A stretch of 64,000 nucleotides of DNA from Tridacna crocea. Lineage: Eukaryota; Mollusca; Bivalvia; Cardiida; Cardiidae. Each line of letters begins with the position of its first letter. Within the stretch, counting starts at the first letter, position 1. Position numbers and translations under genes: made by a program. The stretch covers positions 14,471,001 to 14,535,000 of the forward strand of contig OX031058.1 in assembly GCA_943736015.1 (NCBI GenBank), in the 5' to 3' direction. Of this stretch, positions 1-11,000 are shown piece by piece. The notes beneath the pieces are model-generated. The model was not told where the DNA came from, ran no database searches, and saw nothing but the letters and a program-made list of their open reading frames with translations.

Positions 1-641
1 AATTTCAAATTCTTGTTTACGCGATAAAATGTGCATTTGTAATCAGATTTTTGTGAAACTTGCAGAGTTTGTTTGTCTCGTCAATAGCTTCAATCCGATC
101 GATTTCGAAAAAAATCAAACAAACAGTATGGGATAAGTAGCCATTTCAAGTTGAAAATTTTTTATTCTTGTTTACGCGATAAAGTCTGCATTTCTAGTCA
201 AATTTTCACACAGTTTGTTTATCTTATCAGTAGCCCCAACCCTATTGTTCCCTATTGATTTTGAAAAAAATCAATAAACAATATCAAAATAGTAGCCAAT
301 TAAAGTTCAAAGTTTCAAATTCTTGTATATGTGATTAGGTCTGCAGTTTTGGTTGAATTTTCACAAAACTTGCACTGTTGCTTTGTATTTTAAACAGCTT
401 GAACCGGCTATTGATTAAAAAAAAATCTGACAATCAGTTTTGGAAATGTAACATTCAAAGTTGAAAATTTCCAATTCTTGTTTAGGCAATGAAGTTCACA
501 GTGTTGATCCAATTCTTTTGAAGATTCATCAAGGAATTGAATATCTAGTTTGTCTTTTTGCATCATGAATTCATAATGTATGCTATCATCAAAGCAAACT
601 CTCCCAGTAGAGCATATTCAGGCCCTTCAGGGCCTTCTAGT
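1..641 (+). mobile_element. Helitron-type non-autonomous element, 3' part
   Basis: Imperfect tandem units with a step of about 150-160 bp fill this stretch; the phrase 'attcttgttta' recurs near 10, 164, 312 and 474. The right end reads ggcccttcagggcc (621-634), a short hairpin, followed by ttCTAG (637-640) and T. A hairpin just before CTRR, with insertion before T, is the classic Helitron 3' terminus. No Rep/helicase coding is seen, so it is non-autonomous. The left end lies outside the window. Confidence 0.7.
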
Positions 642-688
642 TTTGTCCTTGAACTCGTTTCGGGATAATTGTCTGTGGTCATGCTCTT

Positions 689-932
689 TTAACCCATTAC
701 CACTCAATCCCTACTTTTGACGCCCCTGAGAAAGAAGCCTTTTGAAAACACTGTGGGAAAAGGAGAAAATGCTGGTAACCAGCATTTTCTACTTTTCCCA
801 CAGTGTTTTCTACCACAGTGTTTTCTACCATTTCCAGATTAAATTTCTCTTTTTCAGTCACCTTTATTTTTTCGTCTGCAAATGCTTTCAATTTGGACCA
901 GTCTAAAATTTTCTTGTGTGGTAATGAGTTAA
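689..932. mobile_element. TTAA palindromic MITE, copy 1 (family A)
   Basis: The element runs from TTAA at 689 to TTAA at 929, with termini CCCATTACCAC and GTGGTAATGAG. The centre is a hairpin built on aggagaaaatgctgg and its complement. Unusually, the flanks outside the TTAA are also inverted (tctgtggtcatgc at 672-684; gcgcatgaccacaga at 933-947), as if it had landed in a pre-existing palindrome. It separates the two Helitron-type blocks. Confidence 0.8.
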
Positions 933-949
933 GCGCATGACCACAGATA

Positions 950-1504
950 AAGCCTGCATTTGATGTCTGATTTTTGTGAAACTTGCACAGTTTGTTTATC
1001 TCATCAATAGCTTCAACCCTATTGATTTTGGAAAAAAATCCAACAAATAGCATGGGAAAAGTAGCCATTTCAAGTTGAAAATTTCAATTCTTGTTTACGT
1101 GATAAAATCTGCATTTGTTGCCAGATTTTTATGAAAATCACACTGTTTATCTCATCAGTAGCTTCAACCCTATTGATTTTGAGAAAAATCCAACAAACGG
1201 TATGGAAAAAGTAGCCATTTTAAGTTGAAAATTTCAAATTCTTATTTATGGGATAAAATGTGCATTTGTAATTAGATTTTAGTGATACTTGCACAGTTTC
1301 TTTATCTCACCAATAGCTTCAATCCTATCTACGGTATTTTGAAAGAAATCCAACAAACAGTATGGGAAAAGAAACCACTTCAAGTTGAAATTTACCAATT
1401 CTTGTTTTCCTGACAAAGTATGCATTTCTTGTCAGATTTTCATGAAAAAGCAAAATTGAATTCTCTGCCAGTAGAGCATATTCAGGCCCTTCAGGGCCTT
1501 CTAG
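950..1504 (+). mobile_element. Helitron-type non-autonomous element, second copy
   Basis: The same tandem unit as at 1-641 recurs here (near 1086, 1239 and 1398). It ends with an identical terminus: the hairpin ggcccttcagggcc at 1485-1498 and CTAG at 1501-1504 followed by T. Two copies ending at the same base define the 3' boundary well. The 5' boundary is not visible because the MITE at 689-932 lies next to it. Confidence 0.75.
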
Positions 1505-1505
1505 T

Positions 1506-2340
1506 CATAGTAATAGCATCCCTTTACAGCAGTGAAATTTCAGAGGTCTGTGGTAAAACCCAAGACACACATGAAAAAGTGCTGTGAAATAACATCAAAA
1601 CATTGACAGCAGCAAAAAAAAAAGTATACAAGATTCTAGAAGATACTGGGTTATTGCAGCATGGGAAATAAGACTCTAACACACGAAAAAAATTTAGAAC
1701 TTGTCAAAAAGAGTAAATAATACATTAAATATGGCTTACATAGTATTCATGAAAGTTTAGAAAATTGGTGGAACAGCATTTTCTCCTTTTCCCTCAATAT
1801 TTTAAATAGATTTCAACCCCATGGTCATAGAAACATGGGACTGTTTGGTAATTGGTTCTGAGGAAGATTTGTTATTTGGGAATGTAAAGATGTTTCAGTG
1901 AAATAACAGAAAAAAATACATAAGAGTTTGACTCTATTTAATTTCTGAACTGAGTACAAGGTATAAAATACGTATTATTCAGAATAATTCAAAATAAAAG
2001 GTTATCAGACCTAAATAAAAACATATAAACAAAGGCAAGACTCCCATCTAAATGGTTCGGTTCTTTCTTCTTTACCAGAAAAAAATATCTCCAACCATTT
2101 TCAAAGCAACAATTTTTTACTGAACAGCATATTGATTGTGCTACATTTAACACCGATTTCAACATTACAGGTATTTCAGTTATCCCATTACCAAACGACA
2201 CTATTTTAGACAAAACTAGAGTTATCACTCAACGTGATCATACCCCCCACCAGCTCCTTGCCACCAAACAGGTCTTTGTCACAGAATGCAGAATGGTTGA
2301 GTACAAAAGTAAGAGTTGAACAAGAGCGGCAAATTGTCGC
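1506..2340. other. No gene recognised
   Basis: AT-rich single-copy-looking sequence. It includes one decayed MITE half near 1775-1805 (agcattttctccttttccctcaat). No ORF here has a recognisable domain. Confidence 0.5.
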
Positions 2341-2344
2341 AAGA

Positions 2345-3427
2345 TACGCCAATCTTACCCCAAGTTGTTAACCTGGGGCATGCACCGGACCAAATTCAAG
2401 TATGAAAAACAACAAAGGGCAATAACTCAAAAATTAAGCGAGCAAGAGTTATGATTCCTGTGCACTGCACTCCCCCTTGGTGAGATCTATCCATCCATGA
2501 AATTTCATAACCCTAGCTAGTATAGTTTTGGAGATATGCTCCGGACAAAATTCAAGTATGAAAAACAACAAAGGGCAATAACTCAAAAATTAAGGGAGCA
2601 GGAGTTATGATTCCTATGCACTGCACTCCCCCTTGATGAGATCTATCCACCCATGAAATTTCATAACCCTAGCCAGTATAGTTTTTGAGATATTCACCGG
2701 ACCAAATTCAAGTATTAAAAACGACAAAGGGCAATAACTCAAAAATTAAGCAAGCAAAGTTATAATTCCTGTGCACTGCACTCCCCCTCGGTGAGATCTA
2801 TCCACCCATGAAATTTCATAACCCTAGCTAGTATAGTTTTGGAGATACGCTCTGGACAAAATTCAAGTATAAAAACAACAACAAAGGGCAATAACTCAAA
2901 AAATAAGCTAGCAAAAGTTATGATTCCTGTGCACTGCACACCCCCTCGATGAGATCTATCCACCCATGAAATTTCATAACCCTAGCTAGTATAGTTTTGG
3001 AGATATGCTCCGGACAAAATTCAAGTATGAAAAAGAAATTTGTCCAGAATCATCAAAGGGCCATAACTCCATGAAACCTAAATAAACCATAACCAAAATA
3101 GGATATGCACATCTCTGCTTTATACTGAGTCTATTTGTGTAGTTTGAACCAAATCTGTCCAATAGTTGATGAGAAAAAGAGCGGACAAGAAATTTCATGA
3201 AAGGGCCATAACTCAGTGAAAAATCAATGAACCATAACCAACATTTCATATGCACATCTCTGCTTGATACAGAGTTTACCTGTGAAGTTTGAATAAAATT
3301 CGTCCAGTAGTTTATGAGAAATAGAGCGGACAAAAAGCTACAGACCAACCGACCGACCGACGGACGGACGGACGGACCGACAAGCTGACTCCTATATACC
3401 CCCCAAACAGAGTTTTGGGGGGTATAA
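2345..3427 (+). mobile_element. Tandem-array element with terminal hairpin (Helitron/HINE-like)
   Basis: The phrase aaagggcaataactc recurs near 2416, 2573, 2726 and 2885, and in altered form near 3056 and 3200, giving units of about 157 bp. The array runs into a gaccgacggacggacgg simple repeat (3345-3380) and ends with the hairpin ataccccccaaa / ttttggggggtat (3396-3426). The architecture of central satellite-like units and a 3' hairpin matches bivalve 'pearl'-type elements, which I recall being regarded as Helitron derivatives. That is recalled knowledge, not checked here. Confidence 0.65.
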
Positions 3428-3430
3428 TAA

Positions 3431-3589
3431 AAGTGCCTGAAAATTTGAAATTTGTTTTGTGGAGGGTAGAGAACATTGTGGGAAAAGGAGAAAATGCTTG
3501 TTTCCAGCATTTTCTCCTTTTCCCACAATGTTTTCTAAAGGCTTCTTTCTCAGGGGCATCAAAAGAAGGGATTGTGTGGTAATGGGTTA
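3431..3589. mobile_element. TTAA MITE copy, 5'-truncated
   Basis: The right two-thirds of family A: central hairpin around 3490-3520, then the arm ending gtggtaatgggtta. The left third is missing where it abuts the hairpin end of the preceding tandem-array element. It is followed by a small palindrome, catggtggccaccgccatg. Confidence 0.75.
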
Positions 3590-3636
3590 TATCATGGTGG
3601 CCACCGCCATGGTGCCAGTACTTCAAATGATATTTT

Positions 3637-3865
3637 TTAACCCTTTACCAGACAACAAAATTTTAGCCTCCTCCAAATTGAAAGCGTTTGCTGATGGCAA
3701 TTTCATTATAGCTTAAATGGTGCTATCTATTTTCGATAAAGTAGAAAACATAGTGGGAAAAGGCAAAAATGCTGGTAATCAGCATTTTCTCCTTTCCCCA
3801 TAATGTTTTTAAGAGGTTTCTTTCCCGGGGTTGTTAAAAGTCAGAATTGTGTGGTTAAGGGTTAA
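3637..3865. mobile_element. TTAA palindromic MITE (family A)
   Basis: TTAA at 3637-3640 with CCCTTTACCAG, and TTAA at 3862-3865 preceded by gtggttaaggg. The central hairpin is diverged (ccttt-cccca in place of ccttttccca). Confidence 0.8.
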
Positions 3866-4111
3866 ACAACCCGGTGCTTTACAACATACTAATCATCAGA
3901 ACAATGTTTAGCAATGAGAGAGAAATGAATCCAGTCACAATGACTATCATTAATCCTTGGGGAAAAATGGCCAACGATTCAAAACAGGAACCCCCTAGTC
4001 TCATTTCTGTATCCTACAGACTTCACTATTGGTCTAGGCAATAAACAACAGACATTTGGACTTGTCCAAATTGAAAGTATTTAAAGATCTTGAGTAAATG
4101 CTGTTTACTTC

Positions 4112-4340
4112 TTAACTCTTTACCAAACAACAAAATTTTTGACTTATCAAAATTAAAAGCACTTGCAGGCGCCAAAATAAACAGAAATCAAAAACTGAAA
4201 ATTGTTTTCAGCAAAGTAGAAAACATTGTGGGAATAGGAGAAAATGCTGGTTACCAGCATTTTCTCCTTTTCCCACAATGTTTTCAAAAGGCTTCTTTCT
4301 TAGGGTCATTAAGAGTCAGGATTGTTTGGTAAAGGGTTAA
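4112..4340. mobile_element. TTAA palindromic MITE (family A)
   Basis: Full-length copy with TTAA at both ends. The central inverted repeat spans about 4207-4282, with arms of about 32 bp each side of a 2-base centre and only one or two mismatches. A decayed partial copy follows at about 4350-4490. Confidence 0.85.
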
Positions 4341-4492
4341 TCAACCAATAGAATGGTGCACTGGTCCAAATTTAAAACATTTAAAAGAAGATAAATGTTA
4401 TGTGTTGGGATCTTTCTTCAATGGGGCAGAAAACACTGTTGGACAAAGAGAAAATACCGATAACTGACATCTTCTCTCTTTTCTCACGTTAC

Positions 4493-4722
4493 TTAACCCA
4501 TTACCAAACGACAATATTTTAGGCTTGTCCAAATTGAAAGTATTTGCAGACAACAAAATAAAAGTGACTGAAAATTTGAATTTTTTTTTGTGAAAAGTAG
4601 AAAACATTGTGGGAAAAGAAGAAAATGCTGGTTACCAGCTTTTTCTCCTTTTTCTCACAATGTTTTCTAATGCCTTCATTATCAGGGTCGTCAACAATTA
4701 GGATTGTGTGGTTATGGGTTAA
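4493..4722. mobile_element. TTAA palindromic MITE (family A)
   Basis: TTAA at 4493-4496 and at 4719-4722. The right TTAA is simultaneously the left TTAA of the next copy, so the two elements abut with one target site between them. Confidence 0.85.
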
Positions 4723-4945
4723 CTCTTTACCACAGAATCCCAACTTTTAACGACCCTGAGAAAGAAACCTCTTGAAAACATTGTGGAAAAAGGAGAAAAT
4801 GCTGGTAACCAGCATGTTCTGGTAACCAGCATGTTCTCCTTTTCCCACATTTCCTAACCATGTCAAATCAAATTTCAATTTTTGAGTCATGTTTGTCATC
4901 TCCAAATGCTTTCAATTTGGATTAATCCAAAATTTTGCTGTTGGT
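4719..4945. mobile_element. TTAA MITE sharing its TTAA with the previous copy
   Basis: Begins with the TTAA at 4719-4722 and CTCTTTACCACAG. The core carries a short duplication (ctggtaaccagcatgtt twice, 4801-4835). The right end is eroded (gctgttggtaattg). A more decayed copy is detectable at about 4965-5110. Confidence 0.75.
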
Positions 4946-5189
4946 AATTGTTTGGTATGGAGGTAAATAATGGGACTGTTAAGTAGAAAGGTAGAAAACA
5001 TTCTGGCAAAAGAACATAGTGGTTTCCAGTAATTTTCATATTTTCTAAGGTCCTCCTCTCCAGGCTTATAAAAACACAGGCTACTTTGAAAAAGGGCTGA
5101 AATTTTGCCCATGAAAAGATGAGATAGGACCCGACATACACGATGAATGTCAAAATGTGAAATAACATACATGGGGTCTTATAAATAGG

Positions 5190-6131
5190 ATTAATACCAC
5201 CTTCACACTTACGGATTTTTCTTACAAGTCCTTACGGATGTCACATATCCGTAAAAGTACACGGATTGTTATGATCTGGCCGCTTTTACGAGCAGTTTAC
5301 AAGTAATTAATGTCCATTTACCATTTATTACGAGTTGTTATGATGTATTTATGGCAAATATCTACGATTTGTTCCGAGTTATTACGGACAAATACGACCA
5401 TGCTACGACATTTTAAGAACTGTTTACGAACTGTTACTAGTATATTACGGATGGTTACGATTAATCTAGTCATTTACGTGTAAATTATGACATGTTAGCC
5501 TGGTGTTACGAATAGTTTAGAGTGAATTAGGAATATTTACGAGTCCTGGTTTCTTTTGCAAAAAGCGTTCAATTCCCTGTGTATCATCATTCAATAGCTG
5601 ACATCCAGCGAGACATTATGGAAAGACACAGATTGCAATTATATCAAACTCTCTTCAACTGCTCCTTCAACTACCAGAACGGGAAGATGCCTAGCAGTAA
5701 GGAGACACTTTTGTACCATTTCTAAATCGTAAAGTTTACGTATGTATTCATAAAGTATTCGTACGTATCCATAAGTTGCTCGCAATTAAGTCTTATCAAT
5801 CCGTAAAGCAATCGTATTGAACGCAGTTAAAATCGGTAACGTCACATAAGAACTGGTAATATTCCGTAAAGGATTAAATCTGGTTTACGATACTTACGGA
5901 TTATACAAATTATTTACGAGTAAATTATGGGAAATTTCATCCGAGGACACTACTAAGAAAATTTTTGACATGTCAAAAATTTTCTCTCTTCTTTCACGGA
6001 TGCTCATGAGTGCTTGCGAGTTGTGACAGGTAATTAACGGATGCGAACGATTTATTTACGGATGCTTGCGATTGACTACGAGTTGGCAATCTGTAAGGAC
6101 TCGTAAGAAAAATCCGTGTGAAGATGGTATA
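5190..6131. mobile_element. Foldback/TIR element of about 0.94 kb
   Basis: The left end (ataccaccttcacact, then acggatttttcttac) is the inverted complement of the right end (gtaagaaaaatccgtg, then tgaagatggtat). The interior is packed with short degenerate repeats of ttacgga, tacgagt and ttacgatt in both orientations. A perfect 28-bp palindrome occupies 5957-5984, centred on gacatgtc. No transposase ORF is visible, so it is non-autonomous. The target-site duplication was not resolved. Confidence 0.7.
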
Positions 6132-6184
6132 ACCTGTGCACAACATGCTCAAGGGGAGCTTGTAGGGTCATTCTGTGTATTCCT

Positions 6185-6403
6185 TTAACCCATTACCACA
6201 TATTCCCTACTTTTGACGCCCCTGAGAAGGAGGCCTTTTGAAAACACTGTGGGAAAAGGAGAAAATGCTGGTAACCAGTATTTTCTTCTTTTCCCCCAGT
6301 GTTTTCTACCCTCCCCAGAACAAACTTCAATTTTCCAGTCAATTTTTCAGTCGCATTTATTTTGTCATCTGCAAATGCTTTCAATTTGGACCAATCTAAA
6401 ATT
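6185..6403. mobile_element. TTAA MITE, right end eroded
   Basis: TTAA at 6185-6188, CCCATTACCACA, then a central hairpin at about 6238-6312. The right arm stops at ccaatctaaaatt without a clear terminal repeat. Confidence 0.75.
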
Positions 6404-6523
6404 AAAAAAGTTAAACATCTGTTTCTCCTAAACCTTTTTCTCAGTAAGTAGATCTAAGATCCATGTAGCAAATTTTTAGGAGATGATTTTTTTCCCTTTT
6501 TTAGCTTACCTGCCCACACATGC

Positions 6524-6752
6524 TTAACTCATTACCAAACAACAATATTTAAGGCTTGCTCAAATCGAAAGCATTTGCAGACGACAAAATAAAAGTGACT
6601 AAAAATTTGAAATTTGTTTTGCTAGGGGTAGAAAACATTGTGGGAATAGGAGAAAATGCAAGTTACCAGCATTTTCTCCTTTTCCCACAATGTTTTCTTA
6701 AAGTTTCTTTCTCAGGGTTGTCAAAAGTAGGGATTGTGTGGTAATGGGTTAA
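6524..6752. mobile_element. TTAA palindromic MITE (family A)
   Basis: Complete copy with TTAA at 6524-6527 and 6749-6752. Short ORFs through its hairpin encode only repetitive peptide and are not genes. Confidence 0.85.
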
Positions 6753-7440
6753 GGGGATGTTTTTGTCTTATTTGCCAAGATTTTTCGAAATAAGAAAGTA
6801 ACACACCTTCTGATGGGTTTAGCCAATCACAGATTGTGTTACTTTCAAACTTGGAAAGTCCTGCAGAAATAAGACAGAATGCTCTTAAGAATGGTTGGTG
6901 AATATACAACCTGGTAAAGGATTCAAGAGCCAAAAAAGATAATAAAATACAAAGTACAAGCATAGCATATCAACTGGCCACAGTTAAATAGATCCACATC
7001 AAAACTTACACATCTACCAGACTACATCATACAGCATAGTACAACATTACACAAAAAAATCAGTCTGCCGCAGTTACTCACATTATCTCACAAGAACCTT
7101 TCAGGTTCTGTCCAACTTTCATTCAAATCCCACAAAATCTAGAAGTCACAATACATATAATACAAGGAAGATACCGATAACTGGGATTCTGACTATTTTC
7201 TTGGCTAACCTTGTCAACTTTGGATATGGTGCTTTCAGGCCTTTTCCTGTACACTATTCATTGAAATCCTTGCAGTTTTTTTTTTTCTCTTTGGCTAGCA
7301 TTGCTTTCTTTGAATAGAACTCTTTCAGCCTATTTCAGGACAGGTATTCATTAGATTCAAATTTTTCTCAACAAATATTGTTAACTTTGAAAAGAATGTT
7401 TTTTAGCCTTTTCCCAACTGATTTTCATTGCAGTTTAATA
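6753..7440. other. No gene recognised
   Basis: AT-rich sequence containing a weak direct repeat of a 'ctttggctagcattg' / 'ttttcctgtacactattcattg' type near 7200-7400. No coding or RNA feature could be supported. Confidence 0.5.
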
Positions 7441-7443
7441 TTT

Positions 7444-7674
7444 TCTTACCCCTTTTCCAGATGACAAAATTTTCGTCTTGTCCAAATTGAAAGAATCTGC
7501 AGATGACAATTTCAATGTCCCTCAAATGGTGTAATTTTTCTTTGATAGGGTAGAAAACATTGAGGGAAAAGGAGAAAATGCTGGTAACCATCATTTTCTC
7601 CTTTTCTCACAATGTTTACAAAAGTTTTCTTTTCCTGGGTTGTTAAAAGTCTGCATTGTGCAGGAAAGAGTTAA
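7444..7674. mobile_element. TTAA MITE (family A), diverged left end
   Basis: The central hairpin around 7550-7612 is well preserved. The right end is gaaagagTTAA (7671-7674). The left end has decayed to cttaccccttttccag. Confidence 0.7.
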
Positions 7675-8019
7675 CTTAAAATTGCTGTCTTTGGAAACGG
7701 TGCTTTCACAGTCTTTTACCTTCTTGATATTCATTGGCAAGTTTCCCATCTCTTACAATTCTTGATTTTCATTGGCAAGTTTCCCCATCTCTTACAAACC
7801 AATGAAGACCAACTCCGAGTCCTCATCTATGCATGATGCCCACAGCTTGGAGCCGACTGCTTTGATGAGTGAATCTTACCATGAACTCCTCTCATTTCCT
7901 GTCCAAGGGTTGGTATTCATCGAGGATTCTAACCTGCATCCCGCTAAATAAGTCAAATGAAACTTTCATGCTGAGAATAAAAACCCACATCATCCTATTT
8001 TAAACAGATCTTTTTGAAG

Positions 8020-8130
8020 AAACATATCTCCTTATTGGACAGTGTAGATTCAAGATCAGACTGCACATTCTGTGCATTCTGATCTTAATCTATACTGTAT
8101 GCAAAAGATCAGTGAGTCACGCTAGGCAGC
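8020..8130. repeat. Palindromic repeat, 'acagtgtagat' family
   Basis: An inverted repeat of the type ggacagtgtagat...atctacactgt... flanked by aaaagatcagtgag. A second copy lies at 8745-8855, and a remnant is visible near 42025-42085. The two nearby copies flank the MITEs at 8180-8700. Confidence 0.6.
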
Positions 8131-8179
8131 CTACAGATTAATCATAGATTAATCTACTGTAATTTTTCTAAACACAAAA

Positions 8180-8375
8180 CCAAACAACCCAGCGCTTTTT
8201 ACCACACTGATAAAGGGGCCTTTTGACAACATTGTGGGAAAAGGGCGAGATGCTAGCCGGTATCCAATATTTTCTCCATTTCCCACAATGATTTCTACTT
8301 TTACAAAGGCAGATTCTATCATTTGTTTATTGTTAAATTTGTGGCCTGAAAAAGCTTTCAAAAATTTGGAAGCAA
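8180..8375. mobile_element. Decayed TTAA MITE
   Basis: Recognisable from gccttttgacaacattgtggg and the following mismatched hairpin (8215-8300). Both termini are poorly preserved. Confidence 0.55.
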
Positions 8376-8472
8376 GTCATTCTGCTTCATTTCATAAAGA
8401 TTAGAACTTATAATTTTGTTCTGTTATTAACCCTATCCTGCTAAATAACTAAATTAAACATTCAATTTGATA

Positions 8473-8700
8473 TTAACCCTTTACTCCATAGATACTCATT
8501 TCTATGCACTGCTTGTAGGAGCCTTTGGAAAGCACTGTGGCAAAAGGTGAAATTGCTCATCACGAGCAATTTCACCTTTCACCACAATGTTTTCTATAGT
8601 ATCAAAAGGTGTCATATACATATAAGAAACAGCTTCATCCTTGCTGTTATTTAGGGTCAATTACAGATGCCATCGAAATGTCTTATGAGTAAAGGGTTAA
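8473..8700. mobile_element. TTAA palindromic MITE (family B core)
   Basis: TTAA at 8473-8476 (CCCTTTACTCC) and TTAA at 8697-8700. The core is of the second type, gaaattgctcatcacgagcaa, which differs from the family A core while the terminal repeats are the same type. Confidence 0.8.
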
Positions 8701-8744
8701 TAACCAAAACATTGCTGTTTCAAAGTTCTATTTTGGAGAATAAT

Positions 8745-8855
8745 ATCTCCTTATCGGACAGTGTAGATCAAAGATAAGAGTGCACATTTTGTGCAGTCTG
8801 ATCTTGATCTACACTGTCCGCAAAAGAACAGCGAGTTGCGCTAAGCAGCCAAAGC
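8745..8855. repeat. Palindromic repeat, 'acagtgtagat' family, second copy
   Basis: Close relative of 8020-8130: ggacagtgtagatcaaag, then its inverted complement cttgatctacactgtcc, then the same aaaagaacagcgag tail. Confidence 0.65.
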
Positions 8856-9044
8856 TTTAAGTCTGGTATATTCTATGCATAGTTCAACTTGATTACAACA
8901 ATCATACATACTTACATTCACTTGAGCAATGCTCTGGACTAAGGGGGTTTACAACATCTGCAATTCATTATGTCAAGCATATCATCACATAACCATTAAT
9001 CTATTAAGTCCCTTTTGTCTGCAAGGTTGCATTATTTATGAGGT

Positions 9045-10657
9045 AAAAGGGTCCTTTGACATGCCCTGGAACGCTCACCTTAGACTATAGCTTCTGAGTG
9101 AAATTCAATTCTTTGAACAACTATGGTAGAGCTTCACCAAAGGAACATCCCTGCCAAGTTTCATCAACATTGGCCCAGTGGCTTAGGAGATATTTAAAGA
9201 AATTGTTGACGGACACTGGACGCCAGATGCCGGACATAGGGCGATCACAATAGCTCATATCAAAAGTCTACGCCTTCCAGTTTCAAAGAAGAATTTTAAA
9301 TTTTCCTTCTTTGTCTTGTGATCCCTGAGGCTGGGCCAGTTTTTACCAAAAAAGCATCCTTGGAACAAACTTGGTAGAGGTCCAAGCAAAGATATTACAT
9401 ACCAAATATCAAAGCTCTACACCTTCACGTTTAAGAGAAAAAGGAATTTTAAGTTTTCCTTCTTTGTTCCTATGTTCCAACCTGTGACCTCTGGGGCAGA
9501 GCCAGTTTTGATTCCAGGAACATCATAAGACCAAACTTGGTAGAGGTCCACTAGAAGATTCTGCAAACCAAATATCAAAGCTCAGCACCATCAAGTTTCA
9601 GAGAAGATTTTTAAAGTTTTCCTTCTTTGTTGCTATGTTCGAAACCTGTGACCCCTGGGGCAGGGCCAGTTTTGACCCCAGGGGCATAATATGAACAAAC
9701 TTGGTAGAGGTCCACAAGGAATTGCTACATGCCAAATATCAAAGCTCTATGCCTTCTAGTTTTAGAGAATAAGAATTTTAAAATTGTCTTTCTTAATTGT
9801 TCCTATGCTCAAACTTGTGACCCCCCAGGGTGGAGCCAGTTTTGACCCCAGGAGTATCATATGAATAATTCTGTTGAGGTCCTTTAGGAGATGTTACATA
9901 CCAAATATCAAAGCTCTATGCCTTTTAGTTTTTGAGAAGAAGAATATTAAAGTTTTCCTTCTTTGTTCCTATGCTCAAACTTGTGATCCCCAGGGCCGGG
10001 CCAGTTTTTACCCCAGGTGCATCATTTGAATAAACTAGGTAGAGGTCTACTAGGAGATGTTACATACCAAATATCAAAGCTCTATGCCTTTTCGTTTTTG
10101 AGAAGAAGAATTTTAAAGTTTTCTTTGTTCCAACTTGTAACCCCCGGGGTAAGGCCAGTTTTGACCCCTGGGGCATCATTTGAATAAACTATGTAGAGGT
10201 CCACTAGGAGATGCTACATACCAAACATCAAAGCTCTACCTCTTCAAGTTTCAGAGGAGAAGATTTTTAAAGTTTTCCTTCTTCTTTCTTATGTTCAAAC
10301 TTGTGACCCCCTGGGTGGGGCCAGTTTTGACCCCAGGGGCATAATTTGAACAAACTTGGTAGAGGTCCAATAGGAGATGCCAAATACCAACTATCAAGCT
10401 CTATGCCTTCTAGTTTCAGAGATGATGATTTTAAAGATTTTGTATTTTTTTCATTTTTGTTCATTTTTGCAACCAGAGTTATGGGTGGAATTCTATTCTA
10501 TAAACAAATTTTGGTCCGTCACCCAAGGAAAATCCCTGCCAAGTTTCATCAAGATTGGACCAGTGGTTTAGGAGATGTTTAAAGAAATTGTTGACAGACA
10601 CCGGACATAGGGCGATCACAATAGCTCACCTTTAGCACTTTGTGCTAAGGTGAGCTA
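9045..10657 (+). mobile_element. HINE-like element with about eight 166-bp tandem units
   Basis: The phrase accaaatatcaaagctct recurs at 9401, 9567, 9731, 9900, 10067, 10220 and 10385, a spacing of mostly 165-169 bp. Each unit carries cttccttctttgttcctatg, a gacccc...ggggcc segment and acttggtagaggtccac. The array opens with gccctggaacgctcacc and ends in a 36-nt hairpin at 10622-10657 (tagctcacct...aggtgagcta). No protein is encoded; ORFs inside are repeat artefacts. Confidence 0.75.
10622..10657. repeat. 36-nt terminal hairpin
   Basis: TAGCTCACCT-TAGCAC pairs with GTGCTA-AGGTGAGCTA around a TTT loop, with one bulged T. It is followed by an A run. The same hairpin closes the elements ending at 16791 and, in reverse, beginning at 28108. 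Confidence 0.8.
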
Positions 10658-10789
10658 AAAATGATGGTCAACAAAATGTCTCGGACCAAGTTAGCCTGTG
10701 CTGACCTGCGTTGTTGCTTTCAGCAGATTAACCCCTTTACACAGAGCAAGGTTCATCTGTATTTACAAAATGATTAGTTATCTACAACA

Positions 10790-11000
10790 GCTAGGTAAGT
10801 CAAAAGAAGTGACATAAAACCCGTGCCCGTGTCCAAGACTTAATCAAGACAAACTTTCAGACCAAATTTCATAAGAATCTGACTGAAAATCTGGCCCTCA
10901 GAGTACACACAAGATAAATTTTGACGACTGCATGATGGATGATGCATGCTGCACACAGCATAATCACAAAAGCTCACCTACAGCACTTTGAGGTGGGTTA
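10790..11000 (+). repeat. Short relative of the hairpin-ended family
   Basis: Degenerate unit (cttaatcaagacaaactttcag, aatctggccctcagagt) ending in a decayed hairpin (agctcacctacagcactttgaggtgggtt at about 10972-10999). Confidence 0.55.

Noticed and set aside
697-1068. Minus-strand ORF across the MITE
   Set aside because: The reading frame is MITE hairpin and tandem-repeat sequence; near-identical peptides recur at every MITE copy, so it reflects repeats rather than a gene. The same applies to other short ORFs with 'ENTVGKGENAG..HFLLFPQCF' peptides.
3396-3426. Rho-independent transcription terminator
   Set aside because: The hairpin followed by AT-rich sequence is the end of a repeated element in a eukaryotic genome, not a bacterial terminator.
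2986-3626. Two overlapping minus-strand ORFs of 180 and 104 codons
   Set aside because: They traverse the gacggacgg simple repeat, the array hairpin and a truncated MITE; composition is low-complexity (RPSVRPSV...).
9401-10550. Regularly spaced repeats resembling a CRISPR array
   Set aside because: Units of about 166 bp are diverged over their full length, with no short conserved repeat and unique spacer pattern, in a eukaryotic genome.
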